DNA of 11,488 bases from NCBI GenBank assembly GCA_023487865.1, contig JAMDBG010000086.1, positions 1 through 11,488 of the forward strand, in the 5' to 3' direction. Below the pieces are notes generated by a model. The model was not told where the DNA came from. It did not search any database and worked only from the letters and a program-made list of their open reading frames with translations. The DNA comes from Deltaproteobacteria bacterium (lineage in GTDB: Bacteria; Desulfobacterota; Syntrophia; Syntrophales; UBA5619). The translations under genes were made by a program, and so were the position numbers. This document shows positions 1-5,848 of the stretch, piece after piece. The stretch's first letter is position 1. Each line of letters begins with the position of its first letter.

Positions 1-384
1 AACATACTGCTGGAACGGCTGGGCATCGACGCCATAGAGATCAGCGGCGGGATGGCGGAAAGCAGGATCGGGATGAGCAGGCTCGGGATCGACAGCCGGG
101 AAAAGGAAGCGTATTTCCTGCCTCATGCAAAAAGGTTAAAGAAAGCGGTTTCCGTCCCCCTCTTGCTGGTCGGGGGAATCAGATCCCGGGAGGTAGCGGA
201 AGAGATTCTCCAGAGAGGCTGGGCCGATTTCATCTCCCTGTGCAGGCCGCTGATCAGGGAGCCGAATCTTCCCAACGAGTGGAAAAACGGGCGCGCCGAA
301 AAAGCCGCCTGCCTCTCATGCGGAAAATGTTCCAAATATCCGGAAAGGTTCATTAACTGTGAAGTCCTCCATCCCGGTCACTGA
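1..384 (+). CDS. Old-yellow-enzyme-like NADH:flavin oxidoreductase, C-terminal part (5' end outside window)
   Basis: The frame is open from base 1 and gives about 127 residues ending at TGA 382-384. What is seen: an early stretch LERLGIDAIEISGG, which fits a late beta strand of the FMN-binding TIM barrel of the old yellow enzyme family. It is followed by VPLLLVGGIRS and WADFISLCRPLIREP, which fit the last two phosphate-binding strands and the catalytic barrel end. The tail contains CLSCGKC followed nine residues later by another Cys, like the [4Fe-4S] ligand cluster of 2,4-dienoyl-CoA reductase and related enzymes. The protein stops right after this cluster, so it lacks the flavodoxin/pyridine-nucleotide domains of the long DCR/TMADH type and belongs to a short, barrel-only class. 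The likely role is reduction of an activated C=C bond; the substrate is unknown. An ATG at 52 is internal to the barrel and is not the real start. Confidence 0.85.
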   Translation, partial: NILLERLGIDAIEISGGMAESRIGMSRLGIDSREKEAYFLPHAKRLKKAVSVPLLLVGGIRSREVAEEILQRGWADFISLCRPLIREPNLPNEWKNGRAEKAACLSCGKCSKYPERFINCEVLHPGH

Positions 385-391
385 GAAAAAT

Positions 392-408
392 CGTTCCAGC
401 AGTATGTT
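392..408. repeat. 17-bp perfect inverted match to bases 1-17
   Basis: CGTTCCAGCAGTATGTT at 392-408 is the exact reverse complement of bases 1-17, which lie inside the oxidoreductase coding frame. The match fails at base 18 on the left arm and cannot be followed further left because the window ends. The right arm lies just after the gene's stop codon and runs directly into the TGTTGAAAAAC core at 405-415. My rough chance estimate for any 17-bp inverted match in a window this size is well below 0.01. Confidence 0.7.
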
Positions 409-427
409 GAAAAACACCCTGTTTTGC

Positions 428-521
428 AGGCTGTTGAAAAACGCTCAGGTGCAAGGTGTGGAAATACCTTGAGCGATGAGGTTTGTGGCGTAACGCAGCA
501 GATGGGCGTTTTCGACGGCCT
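428..521. repeat. MITE/REP-like intergenic element with terminal inverted repeats
   Basis: The left end AGGCTGTTGAAAAACGC (428-444) pairs, with one gap and two mismatches, with the reverse complement of GCGTTTTCGACGGCCT (506-521). Inside, CAAGGT (452-457) and ACCTTG (466-471) form a second perfect 6-bp stem, so the element could fold into a branched hairpin. The core TGTTGAAAAAC occurs twice in direct orientation, at 405-415 and 432-442, which suggests nested or tandem insertion. No transposase is encoded. From memory, elements with TTGAAAAACGC ends and a CATCTGCTGCGTTACGCC-like interior are dispersed between genes of deltaproteobacteria; I could not search. It fills most of the 147-nt gap between the oxidoreductase and the MFS gene, so it may carry or replace regulatory DNA. 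I saw no convincing sigma-70 promoter in it. Confidence 0.6.
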
Positions 522-531
522 CCAGGAAAGG

Positions 532-1779
532 ATGAAGGTGCGGCGTCTAAACAGCGGATCCATGAAAAGGTCTCAAACGTCCAATTATCACTGGGTGATC
601 GTGGGAATTCTATGGTTGGTTCATGCCCTTGCCTTCATGAATATCTCCAGTCTGGGAATCCTGGCTCCCTTCATCAAGGAGGATTTTCATCTTTCGTCTT
701 ATCAGATCGGATTTTTGATTTCAGCGCTGTCCATCGGCTCCTCGCTCAGCCAGATGCCGGCGGGGCTTTTCACGGATTTCTTGGGGGTCCGCTTGATGCT
801 GACCGCCGCGGTCGGCCTGATCGGATTCATTCTTGTTCTCTTTTCCCTGGCCCCCTTCTACTGGATCGCCCTGCTGATCCTTTTGCTCTATGGCGGGGTG
901 AACGGGATCGTCGGCCCCGCCACAAGCAAAAGCGTCCTGGACTGGTTTCCCGCTGTCGGCCGGGCAACGGCCATGGGGGTGAAACAGACCGGGGTGAACT
1001 TCGGGGGGATCTTCGCGGGGCTTCTGCTCCCGGTTCTGACGGTTTCCCTTTCCTGGCGTCATAGCCTTATGGCTGTTGGGCTTGTGGAAATGGCTTCGGC
1101 GGTATTGATTTACAAACTGCTCAAGGAATCTCCGCTGAGATCGGAAGCCCCGCGGGCTCCCATCGCCTGGGGGAAGATGCTTCATATGGCGATGCAGCGT
1201 GACATGCTGATCCTGGGTGGAATCGCGTTCTGCTTCATGGCCAGTCAGTTTTGTTTCTCCACCTACCTGATCCTGTTTCTGACCCAGGAAATGAAATATC
1301 CGTTTGCCCAGGCCGGCCTGTGGTTTGCTTTATCATTCCTGATTGGAGCGGCCGGCCGGGTGCTGTGGAGCCTGGCCAGCGATTATCTCCTTGCCGGCCG
1401 GAGAAAGGGGATTCTGCGCCTGATCACCTTGATCCTGTTGTTTTCTTCCCTGGCTTTGGGCCTGATCTCCTTCTTCCCCGCCTTTTCCCCTCTGCTCCTG
1501 ACCGCTATTCTCGCCTTCGGGATCAGCGGGATCGGCTGGAACGCCATCTACCTGACTATGGTAGGCGAAGCCGTGGAAAAGGAATCGACGGGACTGGCAA
1601 CCGGTGTCGGCTATGCCTTTGGTTTCATCGGGAGCCTGATCTGCCCTCCCCTTTTCGGATTGCTGGTGGACAGGACGGATGTTTACGGTTATGCTTGGCT
1701 CCTCCCGGCAGGCTGCGCAGGGGCCATTCTCGTCCTTTTGAACATGTATAATGAGAAGCATCGATGCTGGAAACCATAA
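532..1779 (+). CDS. Major facilitator superfamily transporter
   Basis: A 415-residue inner-membrane protein with a short basic N-terminus followed by about 12 hydrophobic segments in two halves, separated by a charged central loop around LLKESPLRSEAPRAP. The motif GLFTDFLGVRLML (about residues 78-90) matches the MFS loop 2-3 signature G-x3-D-x2-G-x-R. A proton-motive uniporter, symporter or antiporter is likely; no substrate-specific signature was recognised, although the look is that of the organic-anion/sugar-acid transporters. Start choice: the open frame extends up to 424, but those codons translate the intergenic repeat. ATG 532 has AGG at 524-526, 5 nt upstream; ATG 562 would give 405 residues but has no ribosome-binding site. 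The 3' end overlaps the next gene by 16 nt, which implies translational coupling. Confidence 0.9.
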   Translation: MKVRRLNSGSMKRSQTSNYHWVIVGILWLVHALAFMNISSLGILAPFIKEDFHLSSYQIGFLISALSIGSSLSQMPAGLFTDFLGVRLMLTAAVGLIGFILVLFSLAPFYWIALLILLLYGGVNGIVGPATSKSVLDWFPAVGRATAMGVKQTGVNFGGIFAGLLLPVLTVSLSWRHSLMAVGLVEMASAVLIYKLLKESPLRSEAPRAPIAWGKMLHMAMQRDMLILGGIAFCFMASQFCFSTYLILFLTQEMKYPFAQAGLWFALSFLIGAAGRVLWSLASDYLLAGRRKGILRLITLILLFSSLALGLISFFPAFSPLLLTAILAFGISGIGWNAIYLTMVGEAVEKESTGLATGVGYAFGFIGSLICPPLFGLLVDRTDVYGYAWLLPAGCAGAILVLLNMYNEKHRCWKP

Positions 1780-2201
1780 AATCACTCATCAAAAGCAAGG
1801 ATGTCTGCGTCCTGTCCACCGTGTCCGGCGGGGAGCCCCACTGTTCCTTGATGTCCTACGTCACCGACGACGATTGCCGGGAATTCTACATGCTCACTTC
1901 CCGGGACACAAAGAAATGCCGGAATCTCGAAGGGAACAGCGCCGTAAGCCTGTTGATCGACACCCGCGACGAGGACGTCGAGCGAAGGCGAAAGGATATC
2001 CGGGCCCTCACCGTGAGCGGTGTCTTCCGGAAAATCGAAAATGACGCAACCGCAGAAGCGATCATTCGAAAATTGCTGCATAGACATCCTCACCTGGAGG
2101 ACTTTGCGAGGAACGGCGAGATCATGGTGTTCGCCGTTCGGGCAAAATCGTTTCAACTGCTCGAGGGTGTGAGCCGCGCCCATTTCGAGGAGGTCGACTA
2201 G
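1764..2201 (+). CDS. Pyridoxamine 5'-phosphate oxidase-like FMN-binding split-barrel protein
   Basis: A 145-residue soluble protein. The N-terminal helix (MLETIKSLIKSKDVCVLSTV) followed by short strands around PHCSLMSYV, EFYMLTSRDTKK and NSAVSLLIDTR is the standard start of a PPOX-type split barrel; in this family the TSRDTKK and R-x-L regions contact FMN phosphate. The C-terminal part (MVFAVRAKSFQLLEGV) gives the closing strands. Length agrees with single-domain family members. These proteins bind FMN, F420, biliverdin or haem and often act as reductases or oxidases; the sequence does not show which. It overlaps the MFS gene by 16 nt and stops one base before the next ATG, so it sits in the middle of a coupled unit. 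The start has only a weak GAGAAG upstream, as expected for coupled re-initiation. Confidence 0.85.
   Translation: MLETIKSLIKSKDVCVLSTVSGGEPHCSLMSYVTDDDCREFYMLTSRDTKKCRNLEGNSAVSLLIDTRDEDVERRRKDIRALTVSGVFRKIENDATAEAIIRKLLHRHPHLEDFARNGEIMVFAVRAKSFQLLEGVSRAHFEEVD
2187..2194 (+). promoter_or_regulatory. Strong ribosome-binding site for the DUF523-DUF1722 gene
   Basis: GAGGAGGT lies 8 nt before ATG 2203 and inside the last codons of the upstream PPOX gene. It fixes the start of the DUF523-DUF1722 protein, which begins one base after the preceding stop. Confidence 0.75.
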
Positions 2202-2202
2202 G

Positions 2203-3150
2203 ATGGAAAGGATACGCCTGGGCATCAGCCGTTGTCTGCTCGGTGAAAATGTCCGCTACGACGGAGGGCATGCGCTGGACCGCTTCCTGCGGGACACCCT
2301 GGGCAAGTATGTGGAGTACGTGCCCGTATGCCCTGAAGTGGAATGCGGTTTCGGCATCCCGCGTGAAAGCCTTCGCCTCCTGGGCAATCCCCAAAAACCG
2401 CGTCTGGTGACAAGCCGAACGGGTGTCGATCACACGGACCGGATGGAAGCCTGGGCGCACAGGCGCGTCACTGAATTGGAGAGGGAGAACCTTTGCGGCT
2501 TCACTTTCAAGAGCGATTCTCCGTCGAGCGGAATGGAGCGGGTGAAGGTATACGATGACAAGGGGATACCGAAAAAAACCGGCACGGGGATTTTCGCCCG
2601 GATCTTCAGGGAACATTTCCCTTTGATCCCCGTCGAGGAGGAAGGTCGTCTCCATGATCCGACCCTGCGGGAGAATTTCATCGAACGGATCTTCACCTGC
2701 AGACGTTACTGCGAGGCGATGGATGACAAGAAGCGTATCGAGAGTCTCGTGGCTTTTCACACGAAAAACAAGCTGCTCCTGATGGCCCACAGTCCGAAAC
2801 ACCTCAAGCCGATGGGAAACCTGGTCGCCCATGCGAAGGAATTACCGAAACGGGACATCTTCGCCCAGTATGAGCGCCTTCTCACGGAAGGCATGTCGGT
2901 AAAGCCTTCTACGGCAAAGCACACCAACGTCCTGCACCACATCATGGGTTACTTCAAGAAGGAGCTCTCCGCTGATGAAAAGCAGGAGATTCTGGGTGTC
3001 ATCGATCAATACCGCCGGGGGTTCATTCCCCTGATCGTCCCGGTGACGCTCCTTAACCACTTTGTCAGGAGATACAATGAGCCTTATCTGAAAGAACAAA
3101 CCTATCTCAATCCCCATCCGCTGGAGCTGCAGCTCCGGAACCACGTATAA
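2203..3150 (+). CDS. DUF523 (TudS-like Fe-S desulfidase) + DUF1722 (YbgA) fusion protein
   Basis: A 315-residue cytoplasmic protein with two domains. Residues 1 to about 150 are DUF523: ISRCLLGENVRYDGG (Cys11), VPVCPEVECGFGIPR (Cys43, Cys48) and LCGFTFKSDSPSSGMERV (Cys98). DUF523 includes TudS, a thiouracil desulfidase that holds a [4Fe-4S] cluster by three cysteines and uses the open iron to take up sulfur. Residues from about 190 on are DUF1722/YbgA: HSPKHLKPMGNLVA, then the HTNVLHHIMGYFKK and YRRGFIPLIVPVTLL helices. Oddity: TudS-type proteins have SPSCG where this one has SPSSG; Cys98, a few residues earlier, may serve as the third ligand, as I recall for the YbgA-fused subfamily. Desulfuration of a thiolated base or similar compound is therefore plausible but inferred. 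The role of DUF1722 is unknown; in E. coli ybgA lies next to the photolyase gene. Confidence 0.88.
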   Translation: MERIRLGISRCLLGENVRYDGGHALDRFLRDTLGKYVEYVPVCPEVECGFGIPRESLRLLGNPQKPRLVTSRTGVDHTDRMEAWAHRRVTELERENLCGFTFKSDSPSSGMERVKVYDDKGIPKKTGTGIFARIFREHFPLIPVEEEGRLHDPTLRENFIERIFTCRRYCEAMDDKKRIESLVAFHTKNKLLLMAHSPKHLKPMGNLVAHAKELPKRDIFAQYERLLTEGMSVKPSTAKHTNVLHHIMGYFKKELSADEKQEILGVIDQYRRGFIPLIVPVTLLNHFVRRYNEPYLKEQTYLNPHPLELQLRNHV

Positions 3151-3186
3151 GCAATCACCATCATGACGGGAGGGCCAACATCATTC

Positions 3187-4704
3187 ATGCACGACAAAAT
3201 TGGATTCGACAACGAAAAATACATCCGTGAGCAGACGGCTAAAATCCTCGAAAGGGTGGAACGGTTCGACAACAAGCTCTACCTCGAATTCGGAGGAAAG
3301 CTGCTGTATGACTACCATGCGGCCCGTGTCCTGCCCGGTTACGATCCGAACGTAAAGATGCGGCTGATCCGGGAGCTGAAAGACAAGGCCGACATCCTGC
3401 TGTGCATCTACGCCGGGGATATCGAGAGAAAGAAAATCCGGGCCGATTTCGGCATCACCTATGATTCCGATGCCCTGAAGCTGATCGATGATCTCAGGAG
3501 CTGGGGCGTCGATATCCTGGGCGTCGTGATCACCCGTTTCGACAATCAGCCGGCGGCGCAACTCTTCAAGAACAAACTGGAAAGGAGAAGCATCAGGGTT
3601 TTCACCCATCGCTTCACCCGCGGGTATCCCACGGATGTCGAAGCCATCGTAAGCGATCAGGGGTACGGCGCCAATGAATATATCGAGACCGACAAACCGC
3701 TGGTGATTGTGACCGGCCCGGGTCCCGGAAGCGGCAAGCTGGCCACCTGTCTGTCGCAGCTTTATCACGAATACCGGCGGGATATCAAAGCCGGTTATGC
3801 CAAATTTGAAACCTTTCCCATCTGGAATCTGCCCCTCAAGCATCCGGTGAATGTGGCCTACGAAGCGGCCACAGCGGATATCAGGGATTTCAACCTGATT
3901 GATCCCTTTCATCTGGAGGCCTACGGTGAGCGGTCGGTGAATTACAACCGGGATGTGGAGGTCTTTCCGGTTGTGAAAAGGATTCTCGGAAAAATCACGG
4001 GAGGGAATTCTTTTTACAGTTCACCCACCGACATGGGTGTAAACCGGGCCGGATTTGCCATTATTGACGACGACATCACCCGACACGCGGCCGAGCAGGA
4101 AGTGATCCGGCGATATTATCGATACCGCTGTGAGTATGCCATGGGATTCACCGACAAGGAAACGGTACAGAGGGTGGTGCTCTTTCTTGAAGACTTCAAT
4201 ATCCATCCCGACGCCCGCCGTGTCGTCGAACCTGCATGGCGGGCCGCCAGAGAGGCTCAGGAACAGAACAAAGGAAACGAGGGGATCTACTGCGGCGCGG
4301 CGATAGAGCTGAAAGACGGCGCCATCGTCACCGGCAACAACTCTCCGCTGATGCATGCGGCGTCGAGCATGATTCTGCATGCCATAAAGGCCCTTGCCGA
4401 TATACCCGGCAAGATTACCCTGCTGCCTTCCTATATCACGAACTCGGTGAGAAATATGAAGACGGATATTCTCAACGAAAAGTCGGTCAGTCTCGATCTG
4501 GAGGAAACGCTGATTGCCCTGAGCATCAGCGCCACAACGAATCCGGCGGCCCAACTGGCCATTGAAAAACTGAAAGAACTCAGAGGCTGCGAAGTTCACA
4601 TCACCCACATCCCCACTCCCGGCGACGAGGCGGGACTCCGGCGCCTGGGGGTCAACCTCACCAGCGAACCCAACTTCTCCACAAGGGATCTATTTTTGAC
4701 CTGA
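3187..4704 (+). CDS. DUF1846 (UPF0371) family protein
   Basis: A 505-residue protein that matches DUF1846 along its whole length, the usual size of the family being about 500. Recognisable blocks: GFDNEKYIREQTAKILERV at the N-terminus, LYLEFGGKLLYDYHAARVLPGY, the Walker-A-like GPGPGSGK (residues 177-184), LKHPVNVAYEAATADI, SPTDMGVNRAGFAI, and ALSISATTNPAAQLAIEKL near the C-terminus. The family has structures but, to my knowledge, no established reaction; the P-loop-like glycine-rich turn suggests nucleotide or phosphate binding. Start choice: an in-frame ATG at 3163 adds eight unconserved residues and has no ribosome-binding site, whereas ATG 3187 opens directly on the conserved MHDKIGFDNEKY and has GGGAGGG at 3168-3174, a slightly long 12 nt away. 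It follows the DUF523 gene by 36 nt and is the last plus-strand gene before the convergent hairpin. Confidence 0.9.
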   Translation: MHDKIGFDNEKYIREQTAKILERVERFDNKLYLEFGGKLLYDYHAARVLPGYDPNVKMRLIRELKDKADILLCIYAGDIERKKIRADFGITYDSDALKLIDDLRSWGVDILGVVITRFDNQPAAQLFKNKLERRSIRVFTHRFTRGYPTDVEAIVSDQGYGANEYIETDKPLVIVTGPGPGSGKLATCLSQLYHEYRRDIKAGYAKFETFPIWNLPLKHPVNVAYEAATADIRDFNLIDPFHLEAYGERSVNYNRDVEVFPVVKRILGKITGGNSFYSSPTDMGVNRAGFAIIDDDITRHAAEQEVIRRYYRYRCEYAMGFTDKETVQRVVLFLEDFNIHPDARRVVEPAWRAAREAQEQNKGNEGIYCGAAIELKDGAIVTGNNSPLMHAASSMILHAIKALADIPGKITLLPSYITNSVRNMKTDILNEKSVSLDLEETLIALSISATTNPAAQLAIEKLKELRGCEVHITHIPTPGDEAGLRRLGVNLTSEPNFSTRDLFLT

Positions 4705-4729
4705 CAACGATGGAACGGTACGGAGAATG

Positions 4730-4779
4730 CCCTTCCCCGGAAGACCCGTCCAGTGAGGGGAGGGGCTTCCGGGGAAGGG
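4730..4779. terminator. Hairpin between converging genes, likely bidirectional terminator
   Basis: CCCTTCCCCGGAAG (4730-4743) and CTTCCGGGGAAGGG (4766-4779) are perfect 14-bp inverted arms around a 22-nt loop. The hairpin sits in the 109-nt gap between the two convergent transcription units, 26 nt after the DUF1846 stop. No long U-tract follows on either strand (only TTTT at 4791-4794 on plus), so it may work as a non-canonical terminator or as an RNA 3'-end stabiliser. Confidence 0.65.
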
Positions 4780-4813
4780 AACAGGCGGGTTTTGACCACG
4801 GGGCGATTCCCGG

Positions 4814-5776
4814 TCATACCGCTTCGATGGTTGAAGGCGGCTTTGAGGTGATGTTATAGGTGACGCTGACCACGCCGGGAACGTTTTTGACGATCTTCCC
4901 GGCGATTTTTTCCAGGACGTCATAGGGCAGTCTCGTTGCCGAGGCAGATCGGGCGTCTACACTGTCCCAGCAGCGGACCTCGATCTGGAGGCCGAAATCC
5001 CTTTTCCCATCCCGCATGCCCGTCACGCGGTCCTCGTGCAGAATGGCCAAATACTGAAAGACCCTCATTCCCGAAAGCTCTTTTTCCACAATGGCTGTGG
5101 CTTTCCTGACGACCTTCACCCGCTCCGGGGTCACTTCGCCCAAAACCCGCGCTGCCAGGGCTGGCCCGGGGAAGGGAATCCGGTCAAAGAGCGATGCCGG
5201 CAGGCCCAGCGCGGCCCCCACCTTGCGCACCCCGTCCTTGCGCAGCTGAATCAGGGGTTCGATGATCTTATAGCCGAATGCCTTCTGGGGATCGATCCCG
5301 AGCTGTTCAAAGACATTGTGTTGCCGCTTGATCCCCGCCACGGTTTCGTCAATGTCGGTCAGGATCGTCCCCTGAAGCAGATACTTCGCTTTGCTCTGCA
5401 CGACCAATTCACCGAACACTTTTTTATAGAAGGTCTGGGTAATCGCTTCCCGTTTTTCTTCCGGATCTTCAATACCCCTCAGGGCCTGGAAGAATGTCTT
5501 TCTGGCGTCAATAATCTCTATGGGAATGCCCAGGGCTTGAAAGAGGGATTTTACCTGATTCGGCTCATTTTGGCGCATCAGACCGTTGTCGATAAAGCAG
5601 GTTTTGAGCCGAGCCCCCAGGGCGCGGTGCCCCAGAGCGGTCACCACAGACGAATCCACCCCTCCGGAAAGGGCGTTGATGGCAATGCCTTTCCCGACGA
5701 TTTTTCTGATCTCCGCCACTTTTTCCGAGATGAACTTTTCCGGATTCAATTTCCCCGCACTGATTTCCTTCGCCAT
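4814..5776 (-). CDS. guaA: GMP synthetase ATP-pyrophosphatase subunit (stand-alone GuaA C-terminal part)
   Basis: A 320-residue protein that activates XMP with ATP so that ammonia can convert it to GMP. The PP-loop SGGVDSS is at residues 37-43. It is followed by FIDNGLMRQNE, YLLQGTILTDIDE, the ERI/FPGPALAARVLGEVTPERV block, and the C-terminal GMP-synthetase dimerisation domain ending in NITSKPPSTIEAV. No class I glutaminase domain is attached: the protein begins directly with the ATPase, as in the archaeal two-subunit enzyme (subunit B about 310 residues). A separate glutaminase subunit is needed for glutamine use and is not in this window. Start choice: ATG at 5776 opens on MAKEI, with AAGGAG at 5788-5793 11 nt upstream; in-frame ATGs at 5821 and 5848 add unconserved residues. 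It is the last gene of the minus-strand block, 72 nt after the dehydrogenase. Confidence 0.92.
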   Translation of the reverse strand: MAKEISAGKLNPEKFISEKVAEIRKIVGKGIAINALSGGVDSSVVTALGHRALGARLKTCFIDNGLMRQNEPNQVKSLFQALGIPIEIIDARKTFFQALRGIEDPEEKREAITQTFYKKVFGELVVQSKAKYLLQGTILTDIDETVAGIKRQHNVFEQLGIDPQKAFGYKIIEPLIQLRKDGVRKVGAALGLPASLFDRIPFPGPALAARVLGEVTPERVKVVRKATAIVEKELSGMRVFQYLAILHEDRVTGMRDGKRDFGLQIEVRCWDSVDARSASATRLPYDVLEKIAGKIVKNVPGVVSVTYNITSKPPSTIEAV

Positions 5777-5848
5777 GGACTTCTTCTCTCCTTCCTTAGT
5801 ATGATATGAAGTCGAATGCATAGCATCGCCCCGGAGCCGGATGTACAA

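Noticed and set aside
424..531. N-terminal extension of the MFS frame up to ATG 424
   Set aside because: These codons translate the intergenic repeat, have no ribosome-binding site and precede the natural basic N-terminus; ATG 532 is better supported.
3123..3136. Perfect 14-nt palindrome GGAGCTGCAGCTCC near the end of the DUF523-DUF1722 gene
   Set aside because: About one such palindrome is expected by chance in a window this size, it has no loop or U-tract, and it lies inside coding sequence.
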